Assembly: GCA_016190625.1 (NCBI GenBank)
Contig: JACPQF010000134.1
Span: forward strand, 1 to 59,591
Direction: 5' to 3'
DNA length: 59,591 nucleotides
Source: Chloroflexota bacterium
GTDB taxonomy: Bacteria; Chloroflexota; Dehalococcoidia; JACPQF01
This document shows positions 52,954 to 59,591 of this stretch, in pieces. A model generated the notes under the pieces. It made no database searches. It worked only from the letters and a program-made list of their open reading frames with translations, and was not told the origin of the DNA. Made by a program: the position numbers and the translations under genes. Position 1 is the stretch's first letter. Each line of letters starts with the position of its first letter.

Positions 52954-53518
52954 GCGGGATGTCCCACAGCGGAAACCATCTGTCCATCTCGGGCTCGACG
53001 GGCATCTCTTTCTCCATGACAGCCCGTAGTCGCAGCTCAGATGCGCTATCCCTCTGCTTCCCAGAGGTCGGGATAAAGGGATAGAAGCTACCACGTTTGT
53101 AGTTGTAAATCCAGAACAACTGCCGGCCATCTCTGTCGCGAAACTGGAAGAGCCCGGCCAGCAGTTGTTCGCCAAAACCGTGCTCGTGCAACGTCTGGCT
53201 AACTAGATGCATGGTCGCTACCAAGTCTTCGAAATCTTCGTCTGTCAGCAGAATCCAGCGATAGCCATAACTATCGGTTCTGTTTGTCAAATCTGACTTG
53301 GTTTCTCGCCCGCTCAGCTCTAGGAGGTCCTTCAGCTCCGCCTCGGCGGAATCAAAACGGGAGGTCGTTACTGGCTTGAAGCAGATGCCCGCCCGGCCGG
53401 TAGATTTCAAGCCAAGCTTGACAGACATACTGACATAGCCCGTCGCCATTGCGAACAACCTCTCAGTCTTTGACTTGACCGGCCTGCTTCGCCCGAAGAG
53501 TGAATCGAAGAAGCTCAA
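52940..53518 (-). CDS. pspAB: PspA-associated protein PspAB
   Basis: 192 residues from TTG 53518 (TTGA overlap with the htpX stop): FFDSLFGRSRPVKSKTERLF, MSVKLGLKSTGRAGICFKPV, GFGEQLLAGLFQFRDRDGRQ, and WIYNYKRGSFYPFIPTSGKQ. This fits the PspAB family that accompanies HtpX and PspA in archaea, Actinobacteria and Chloroflexota. Function unknown. It is convergent with pspA-pspAA, so membrane stress genes meet tail to tail. Confidence 0.8.
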   Translation of the reverse strand: MSFFDSLFGRSRPVKSKTERLFAMATGYVSMSVKLGLKSTGRAGICFKPVTTSRFDSAEAELKDLLELSGRETKSDLTNRTDSYGYRWILLTDEDFEDLVATMHLVSQTLHEHGFGEQLLAGLFQFRDRDGRQLFWIYNYKRGSFYPFIPTSGKQRDSASELRLRAVMEKEMPVEPEMDRWFPLWDIPLNRV

Positions 53519-54423
53519 ACGGCAGTCTCCATCTCCATCTGCATTTTCCGCAGGCGGTCTAATCTCTTCTCTAACGAGGGATGCGTCGAGAGCAATTCCA
53601 TCAGCCAAGAGCCTTTGATCGCGGGGAGAATGAAGAAGGCGTTCATTCCTTCTACCTCACGCAAGTCACGCTCCGGTACGCGCTGCAGGACGCCGCTGAT
53701 CTTGAGCAAAGCCGACGCCAAATTGGACGGCGCACCGGTGATGACGGCCGCCCCGCGATCGGCAGCGAACTCACGGTACCGGGAGAGAGCGCGGATCAGG
53801 AGGAAGCTCAAAATCCAGACGACTATGGATACTACGTAGATGATTATCAGCGCCTGGCCACCATCCCGGTCCCGTCGCCCGCGATGGCCGCCATACATCC
53901 CACTGAACAACGCTGACCGCATTATGAATTGGGCGATGGTGCCAAAGAAGCTGGCGAGAGTAATAACCATCACGTCCCGGTTCTTGACGTGACTGAGCTC
54001 GTGGGCGAGCACCGCCTCGAGCTCCGACGTGTTCAAGCGGTTCAACAAGCCAGAAGTGACCGCCACCACGGCGTTCTTCGGATTTCTCCCCGTGGCGAAG
54101 GCGTTGGGCACGCTCGTATCGACGATAGCCACGCGGGGCTTCGGAAGGTCGGCGAGAGTGACCAGGCGCTCGACCATGGAGTGAAGTTGAGGGGCCTGCT
54201 CCGGCCCGACCTCCTTGGCGCCCATCGACCACAGAACGAGCTTATCGGAGAAGAAGTACTGAACTCCAAGCAGGACTGCGGCGACGATAGCCAGCGTCAA
54301 GAAGTCGAGGCCTACGGCGAACAGCACGGCCATGAAGAAGAGGTAGACGGCAGCCAGCAAGAACATCACGACGAACATTCTGATAGACAGTTGTGTATCT
54401 CGGCCATGCCACGTTCTTCTCAT
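53515..54423 (-). CDS. htpX: HtpX-type M48 membrane protease
   Basis: 302 residues. Two N-terminal membrane helices, then PNAFATGRNPKNAVVAVTSG, AVLAHELSHVKNRDVMV (HExxH zinc and catalytic Glu), more helices, and SRYREFAADRGAAVITG with the third ligand Glu. It degrades misfolded membrane proteins. The start ATG 54423 has AGGGTGT. Between it and the acetyltransferase end (54424-54550) nothing is found. Confidence 0.92.
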   Translation of the reverse strand: MRRTWHGRDTQLSIRMFVVMFLLAAVYLFFMAVLFAVGLDFLTLAIVAAVLLGVQYFFSDKLVLWSMGAKEVGPEQAPQLHSMVERLVTLADLPKPRVAIVDTSVPNAFATGRNPKNAVVAVTSGLLNRLNTSELEAVLAHELSHVKNRDVMVITLASFFGTIAQFIMRSALFSGMYGGHRGRRDRDGGQALIIIYVVSIVVWILSFLLIRALSRYREFAADRGAAVITGAPSNLASALLKISGVLQRVPERDLREVEGMNAFFILPAIKGSWLMELLSTHPSLEKRLDRLRKMQMEMETAV

Positions 54424-54550
54424 AACACCCTCCAGCGCTAGTTCGAGCCGACAAGTTATTCTACTCCGTGTTCTCCAAGATGTCTAGCGTGCGATCTACC
54501 AAACTGAAGTTCCACAGCACGTTAATCACGCCGAAGGATCCTAGCCATCT

Positions 54551-55612
54551 CTAGGTTAGACACCAGGGTCGGGCAGCCTCGATGGGCTGCTCGCTTCTGA
54601 CCAGGAGGCAGACGCTGGCGTTGAGACCGGGAAGCCGGAAGACGGCAGTCCAGACGGGTTCAAGTGGGTCGCGTACCAGCGCCAGCACCCAGGCCTCGGA
54701 GAGATGGCGGCGGTGCAGACATCGGAGCAGGTCGGTCACGGCCTGAGGTTGATCGGCGGGCAGCGATGCGTAGCGCACCAGTAGTAGGCGAAGCGGGACG
54801 GGACGGAGGAAAAGGGAGAGGAGCTTGTTCAAGGGATTTGGTAGAACACGCAGGCCGAGGAAGCGTAAGCGTGCGACTCTGCCCGGTACAAAGGCGCTGG
54901 CCACACCGACTGGATTGCCATCCGGAACCAGCCCGGTCGTGACGTCGGCGGGCGAGTGATGGACCGTCGCCAGCTCAACAGCCAGGCGTTCTGCCGTCAG
55001 CGGTCGCCAGAATTGGTGGTTGGCGTAGCCGGCGTTGAGCGCCTCCGCTGCATATGGCAGGTCGTCCGGCATGGCAGGCCGACACGTGATGCTCGCCGGA
55101 CGGCGATGGGGCAGAAGGCCCGGCGCTGCAATCCGTACCCCGAGTGCCCGCTCTTGGTGGAAGCCGGCGCGACGGAAAGTGCGCAGGGAGGGCTCGTTGC
55201 GGCTGGCTACCGCTGCCCATATAACCCTGGCGTTTTGCTCGACGCGGGCGCGCTCGCAGGCATGGGCGATCAGCGACGAAGCGACGCCCTGGCGCCGGTA
55301 GGCCGGGTGGACGCGCAGGGCAAAGAGATAGGCGCCGGGAGCGAGATCGCCGTTTATCTGAGTGGGAGCTATACTCGCGAAGAGCATTCCTACGACGGCA
55401 GATGAAGGCGGTGCCATAGCAACATAGCCACGGACGCCCGGATAGCGGGCAGCCAGGGCGAAGTAGTCATCTTTGATCTCAATCTCGACGGCCAGAGGAC
55501 CCGAGTCGGGTGAAACCCGCTCGAGGGCCGCTAGCGCCGGAGCGTCGACCGGGACGGCATCCCTGATCGTCACCTTTGGAAAGCGACCGTGGTCACTTGT
55601 CGGAACGGTCAA
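54551..55612 (-). CDS. GNAT-family N-acetyltransferase, two-domain
   Basis: 353 residues. Domain 1 (about 10-165): VTIRDAVPVDAPALAALERV and LRVHPAYRRQGVASSLIAHA, the RxxGxA acetyl-CoA loop, and NEPSLRTFRRAGFHQER. Domain 2 (about 175-350): ITCRPAMPDDLPYAAEALNA and RFLGLRVLPNPLNKLLSLF, without the loop and probably inactive or acceptor-binding. Substrate not predictable. ATG 55612 with no clear GGAGG. Confidence 0.8.
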   Translation of the reverse strand: MTVPTSDHGRFPKVTIRDAVPVDAPALAALERVSPDSGPLAVEIEIKDDYFALAARYPGVRGYVAMAPPSSAVVGMLFASIAPTQINGDLAPGAYLFALRVHPAYRRQGVASSLIAHACERARVEQNARVIWAAVASRNEPSLRTFRRAGFHQERALGVRIAAPGLLPHRRPASITCRPAMPDDLPYAAEALNAGYANHQFWRPLTAERLAVELATVHHSPADVTTGLVPDGNPVGVASAFVPGRVARLRFLGLRVLPNPLNKLLSLFLRPVPLRLLLVRYASLPADQPQAVTDLLRCLHRRHLSEAWVLALVRDPLEPVWTAVFRLPGLNASVCLLVRSEQPIEAARPWCLT

Positions 55613-55736
55613 TGGCCTTGCACGTCCATTCTGGGCATCCCTTCACCCGCATGGGGCACGGACTCCAGCAGCCAGTCGATCTCCAGAGTCATAACGAAAG
55701 TCCCCTTCTTCCAACAATGGAGTTTCGATACTGGCG

Positions 55737-55898
55737 GTGCAGGACTTGTACCAGTTCACACGCAAGGTCCTTCCTTTCCAGTTCATGGAAGGCCAGCGGA
55801 GCCACATTTCAACTAACGCCAGTGTACAGGACGCGGCTCTGCAGCGACTAAGGGAAGCGAAGGCCATCCAACACTACCTCAGGTTACAGGTAGCGTGA
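55737..55898 (+). CDS. Short orphan ORF or gene fragment
   Basis: 53 residues from GTG 55737: DLYQFTRKVLPFQFMEGQRS, then HISTNASVQDAALQRLREAK and AIQHYLRLQVA. It looks protein-like, with no other start or ribosome site, and ends 20 bases into the convergent kinase gene. I cannot name it. The rest of 55613-55878 is empty. Confidence 0.3.
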   Translation: MQDLYQFTRKVLPFQFMEGQRSHISTNASVQDAALQRLREAKAIQHYLRLQVA

Positions 55899-57237
55899 AA
55901 CGAAACGAAGTATTGCGGCCAACCTCACTCTCCACCCAAATGCGTCCACCATGGGCCTCTACCAGGCCCTTGGCAACATAAAGGCCGAGGCCGGTCCCGG
56001 GCACCTTCTCTTCTCTGGCCGCTCTTGTACGGTTAAAGCGCGAGAAGAGCTGTGGCCGGTCTTCTGGAGAAATGCCCGGCCCTTGATTGGTTACCGATAC
56101 CACCGCTTCTCCAGGTTTGCTTTCTATCTGGACGAGTATCTCGGTCTCGGTATAGGAATATTTGGCAGCGTTGGAGAGAAGATTCGTCAGTATTTGCTCA
56201 AGACGGGTAGGGTCGGCCTTGGCTGGTGGCATCGTCCCTTGCGTCTCCAGCCGCAGCGGGTGCCCTTCGGTTAATTTTGCTGCTCGATCCACTATCTCGC
56301 GCACAAACTGTGGCAGGTCTATTACCTCCTTGGCCAAAGCCAACTGTTTCGATTCGATACGGGAGGCATCAAGGAGATCGGCGACCATGCGCCCAAGCCG
56401 TTTAGTGCTGATGTCAATGGCATCAACCGCCCTACGCTCTCGGTCGCTGTCGTGTCGTTTAGCGAGCAGTCGCATAAGGAAACCGGCGTAACCCGTGATA
56501 ACCGTAAGGGGGGTACGCAGGTCGTGGGCCACAACCGAGATGAACTCCTCACGTTGCTGTCGCTCCGTTCGCAATTCCTCGTTGAGCCGAGTAATGCGCC
56601 TGGCAAGGAAAGCCACCATTACTGCGGCGAGCATTCCCAGTATCCCAAACATCAAGCCCAAGATAACCTGAGCGCTCAAGAACTGGTCGAGACGGCTACG
56701 GTCGGAGTCTTGGATTGCGACGACGTACTCGTGGAGCGATATCAGGTGTTGTTGGATATCGTTAATAAGACGGTCGCTATCGTCACTTGCGGCCGCCGCC
56801 TGAGCCTCGCCGACGCGACCATCCTTGCGCAGGGCGATTACCGGCTCGGCGAACTGCTGCCATCGGGTGATGACCTGTTCCATCTCATTCATATGGCGTT
56901 CTGCCGCTGGGCCTAGACGTTCGGCCTGAATTCTACCGGCCGGAAGGAGATCTCGGAAGCTAGCCCCCGCCTTCTCGTAGTAGCTGAGATGGCTGGGGTT
57001 GCCGCTGATGACGTAGTGTAGAAAACTGCGTTCCGTGCTTGCCATGAGTTCCCGGATCTGACTCTCCATCTTGTCGAAGGGCTCGACCACCCCGCGGACG
57101 TGCGAATGGGCGCCGATGGCAAGCTCGCTGGTCACGATCGGCGTGACGATCAGGCCGACGAGAACAAGCAAGATGAAAACTGTGCCAAAGATGATGGCGC
57201 GACTCCCGAGTGAGAACCAATCGCGAATTCTTTGCAT
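55879..57237 (-). CDS. Membrane sensor histidine kinase
   Basis: 452 residues from ATG 57237. Membrane helix 1 (IIFGTVFILLVLVGLIVTPI), an extracytoplasmic four-helix sensor domain of CHASE3 type (about residues 35-180, SQIRELMASTERSFLHYVIS), helix 2 (VILGLMFGILGMLAAVMVAF), HisKA with FISVVAHDLRTPLTVITGYA (His is the phosphate site), N box LEQILTNLLSNAAKYSY, and GTGLGLYVAKGLVEAHGG. It stands alone, without a response regulator nearby. The promoter region holds boxes for such a regulator, so it may be autoregulated. Confidence 0.9.
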   Translation of the reverse strand: MQRIRDWFSLGSRAIIFGTVFILLVLVGLIVTPIVTSELAIGAHSHVRGVVEPFDKMESQIRELMASTERSFLHYVISGNPSHLSYYEKAGASFRDLLPAGRIQAERLGPAAERHMNEMEQVITRWQQFAEPVIALRKDGRVGEAQAAAASDDSDRLINDIQQHLISLHEYVVAIQDSDRSRLDQFLSAQVILGLMFGILGMLAAVMVAFLARRITRLNEELRTERQQREEFISVVAHDLRTPLTVITGYAGFLMRLLAKRHDSDRERRAVDAIDISTKRLGRMVADLLDASRIESKQLALAKEVIDLPQFVREIVDRAAKLTEGHPLRLETQGTMPPAKADPTRLEQILTNLLSNAAKYSYTETEILVQIESKPGEAVVSVTNQGPGISPEDRPQLFSRFNRTRAAREEKVPGTGLGLYVAKGLVEAHGGRIWVESEVGRNTSFRFTLPVT

Positions 57238-57370
57238 CACCGCCTCCAGGGCCGACCACAGGCGCTGCAGCGGCCTTCTGCCCTCGGTTGAATTGCAGGG
57301 CCAGGCGGGTATAGCCTGCGCCTCACAATGCAAGCCTACGTGCTCGCATCGCCAGTGTAGCAGCAAAAGA

Positions 57371-57398
57371 TTAACGCTTGCTTAATGCTATCTGATTT
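57371..57398 (-). promoter_or_regulatory. 11-bp-spaced TTAA boxes before kinase gene
   Basis: TTAA at 57371 and TTAA at 57382 are 11 bases apart, with the weaker TGAT at 57393. It is the same type as at 32950 and 48219 and lies about 135 bases upstream of the kinase start on the minus strand. It could also serve the plus-strand gene at 57481. Confidence 0.45.
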
Positions 57399-57480
57399 TG
57401 ACGGAGAATTTGAATCATGGCATGCCCTCTGCTGTTCATATCCGGTCAACTTGTCGGAAAGTAAAACACAGGGAGACTCC

Positions 57481-57947
57481 ATGGCACATATTCGGGAAGT
57501 CATCGAAATCAAGGCACCGCCCGATACAGTATTCGAAATACTCGACGCTCCAGAGCATTTTCCTGAATGGATAAGCGGTGTTTCTAATATCAGATTCTTA
57601 TCGTCCGAGAAGCACGGTCCAAACAGCGCCATTGAGTTAACACTCAAGTTTGGTGTCTTCCAGTTCAAAGTGAGAGCAAAGGTCGTCGATTACAAGAAAG
57701 AGTACCAATTCACATCGAAGGCACGCCAGGGATTATCGGAACTGACACGGTTGAGCCTCTTCCTGATGGTGGTTCCCGTGTTATTTGGGACTTTGAATAT
57801 GAGATCCCTTCAATTGTTGGCAGAATCGCCGATAGAGTGGTATTCCAACGCCTTTTTGAGAGGTCAGCCGAGAGATCTCTGAGGAATCTCAAAGTGAAAA
57901 TGGAACATGGAACCTTGGTGGTGGACCAACGACAGGGTGGTCTGTGA
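57481..57947 (+). pseudogene. SRPBCC (START-like) protein, one frameshift
   Basis: ATG 57481 gives HIREVIEIKAPPDTVFEILD and PEHFPEWISGVSNIRFL, the SRPBCC fold; after about residue 92 (SKARQGLSELTRLSL) the frame changes and continues PDGGSRVIWDFEYEIPSIVG, RIADRVVFQRLFERSAERS and ends RQGGL. The intact length is about 155 residues. It may take part in lipid or quinone handling. Confidence 0.65.
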
Positions 57948-58155
57948 TGGAACTGCTTCACAGCGTGATTGGTCTGGAGCGCTAGGACTTGCGCTCTTTC
58001 TCTGGCTGTGCTCCCTCGTAGTCGTAGGATTCGTGTTTTATGTGTGGATCGGGCTAGGAACTACCGTGACAGTCATCGTGGCAGCTATTGTATTGGTAGC
58101 TCTATTGGTTTTTTGCTTGAGGTTAAGCTTTACACTAACGGAACCGCGGCCCTGA
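57946..58155 (+). CDS. Small membrane protein, possibly frameshifted
   Basis: Two hydrophobic segments (LGLALFLWLCSLVVVGFVFY and VTVIVAAIVLVALLVFCLRL) and the end TLTEPRP. ATG 57946 overlaps the SRPBCC stop (GTGATG) and reads MELLHSVIGLE before a stop in that frame; the membrane part is in the next frame, open from 57907. One lost base would join the two into a 69-residue protein. No family known. Confidence 0.4.
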   Translation, partial: DGTASQRDWSGALGLALFLWLCSLVVVGFVFYVWIGLGTTVTVIVAAIVLVALLVFCLRLSFTLTEPRP

Positions 58156-58183
58156 GAATGCTGTGCGGCATACATCGAACCCC

Positions 58184-58747
58184 TCATGACCGCCTGCGCC
58201 AAAGGCGAGGCACGAATCCGGGAACCTGCCGCATGTACTCTCGATAGGCGGGCAAACGTTGTACTAGGTCTAATTCCTCCAATCTGGCCTGAACTACAAG
58301 CCAGCCGACCCCGAGGGCGCAGGCCACAAGAAAACCGGTCGTAGGCCTCAGCAGGGCGAGCCCTGTAAAGCCTAGGAGCCCGCCGGCGTATATGGGATGC
58401 CGCACGTGAGCGTAAGGCCCCCGGCGTTCGAGCGTATCCCGCATAGAGGGCATGTGAGTGCGCCAGCCCAGTGCCAGGTGTCCCCAAATCATGGGAACCA
58501 GAGCGATGCCAATCAGCAGCAAGCCCGGAGCCTGAAGGATGGTACTACGGGTGAGAAGCAGCGGCCCCGGTGTTAGCCAGGCGAGAGCAAGGCCAATGCT
58601 CCACAACGGTATGCCCAAGACATTCCGCAGGACGGCAGTGAACATTTGGCCAGCGTTTTCACCCCAGCGGCGAGTGTAGGCGGCGGTAAAAGCGCTGGCC
58701 CCGCACAGGGCAAACCCAAGGAGCAGGGGAATGAGGAATATGTACAT
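58184..58747 (-). CDS. Isoprenylcysteine methyltransferase-like membrane protein
   Basis: 187 residues from ATG 58747 (MYIFLIPLLLGFALCGASAF), with GGAGGAAAGGAG before it. About five membrane helices and YAHVRHPIYAGGLLGFTGLA (RHPxYxG) followed by LPAYREYMRQVPGFVPRLW, the SAM-binding signature of the ICMT/PEMT superfamily, shorter than the protein at 3847-4680. Substrate unknown. Confidence 0.78.
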   Translation of the reverse strand: MYIFLIPLLLGFALCGASAFTAAYTRRWGENAGQMFTAVLRNVLGIPLWSIGLALAWLTPGPLLLTRSTILQAPGLLLIGIALVPMIWGHLALGWRTHMPSMRDTLERRGPYAHVRHPIYAGGLLGFTGLALLRPTTGFLVACALGVGWLVVQARLEELDLVQRLPAYREYMRQVPGFVPRLWRRRS

Positions 58748-59120
58748 TCGTTTCTCCTTTCCTCCATCGCGGAGCTTCTTGCCTCCGATCTCTGTCGCGT
58801 TCGTCATCGTGAAGGTACGACGAGAGTCAGCGCAGACTACGGTTGCCGCGATGAGTTTGGACAAACTGCGGGCCACAACAATTGAAGAATTCCTCTAACA
58901 CCGTAGGAAGCATCTCTCGATAATAACGGCAGAGTTATGAACCCGGTGCCCCATAATTCGCGCGGCCGTACTAGCACGCCTTCTGCCGCGTCTGTCATGC
59001 GAGCTATCTCAGGCGCTGCACGTATCGCCGAGTGACACATCAGAAGACTGGATCGAGTGGCCCAGAGATGCGTTCGACGTATCGACGGACTCGGCTAACG
59101 AAGAGGTGGTGCATCTGCTA
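58748..59120. other. No gene recognised
   Basis: 373 bases between divergent methyltransferase genes, with no credible ORF, promoter pair or hairpin. It should hold the promoters of both. Confidence 0.5.
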
Positions 59121-59591
59121 TGCATGCTAAAAAGAATACTAGGCCAAAGCGTGGCTTTTGGACAGGGGTACTCGTCGGTTTGCTTCTCGCCTGGATTCTT
59201 TCGAGACTCCGCATCGATCTCAACCGCGCGGCAAGGGTGTTCTACAACTTCTTTGCCCCGTTTTACGACTCAGGGTTAGAGTTTGTCGGCGGTTTGTACG
59301 CATCGCGGGAGTTATCAGTGGAAAGGCTGGAGCTCGAATCAGGCGATCAAGTGCTGGAGGTATGCGTTGGTACGGGGGCGAACTTGCCGTACATGGCTCG
59401 GCCCATCGGACCGACAGGCAAGATCTACGGCATCGACATCAGCGAGGGGATGCTAGAAATGCAGCCGAAAACTGGCAATATGCAGAGACCCGCGAATTCT
59501 GTCCCCACTAGGAGGTCTGAATTGTTTGCCAGACCTGCTGTTGCCCCCCACATAGTGCCAAAAAGCGGATGCGATTCCCCACCGCTTTTTC
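59121..59591 (+). CDS. Class I SAM methyltransferase, partial at window end
   Basis: Open to the window end (157 codons). N-terminal helix (GFWTGVLVGLLLAWILSRL) then LNRAARVFYNFFAPFYDSGL, QVLEVCVGTGANLPYMARP (motif I) and KIYGIDISEGMLE (motif II), as in UbiE-like methyltransferases. After EGMLE the text PKTGNMQRPANSVPTRR does not fit; in another frame KCSRKLAICRDPR resembles the family, so a frameshift near 59460 is likely. Membrane-tethered; quinone or lipid substrates are usual for the family. Confidence 0.7.

Overview
The window is GC-rich bacterial DNA, most plausibly from an uncultured member of the Chloroflexota. This is inferred from gene content, not from a marker gene: a CcmF/CcmH pair followed by a zinc-ribbon protein, a MalT-like LuxR regulator, a PspA-PspAA-PspAB-HtpX locus and a YtkA-polyferredoxin-PepSY fusion. 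I see no rRNA, tRNA, CRISPR array, transposase or phage gene.

Layout. 1-3494: decayed type III-like restriction-modification locus (methylase remnant plus a helicase/nuclease gene with four frameshifts), starting with a poly-C run that looks like an assembly artefact. 3770-8996: metal and cytochrome block: an isoprenylcysteine-methyltransferase-like protein, an HMA-domain membrane protein, then CcmF, CcmH and a zinc-ribbon protein for cytochrome c maturation. 9183-31444: a 22-kb exopolysaccharide locus, nearly all on the minus strand, with nine glycosyltransferases of families GT2 and GT4, a GT-C-like membrane protein, a flippase, a polysaccharide deacetylase, an acyltransferase, a methyltransferase, a DUF1616 protein and a methyltransferase-kinase fusion. 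Two plus-strand GH26 glycosidases interrupt it and arose by local duplication. 31669-36963: LysM/M23 cell-wall hydrolase, CopB-type copper ATPase, two lipoproteins and a YHS protein. 37100-48021: regulators, small stress-type proteins, a toxin-antitoxin pair and many frameshifted genes. 48365-54423: envelope and redox genes (anchored protein, YtkA-polyferredoxin-PepSY fusion, PspA system). 54551-59591: acetyltransferase, sensor kinase, SRPBCC remnant, methyltransferases.

The most interesting observation is the lipoprotein gene at 35938-36639. Its reading frame continues for 147 codons beyond an in-frame UGA at 36193-36195. That UGA stands where the first cysteine of a thioredoxin-like CxxC motif is expected (U-H-D-C), and a small bulged hairpin with GU in its loop begins seven bases after it, as in bacterial SECIS elements. 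It is a candidate undescribed selenoprotein in a copper/redox gene group; a simple Cys-to-stop mutation is the alternative.

Other themes are at least four families of short non-autonomous inverted-repeat elements, 11-bp-periodic TTAA/TAA boxes typical of OmpR/PhoB-type response regulators in front of several envelope genes, and reading-frame breaks that are absent from the exopolysaccharide, Ccm and Psp loci but frequent elsewhere, so they may reflect gene decay, uneven sequence quality, or both.
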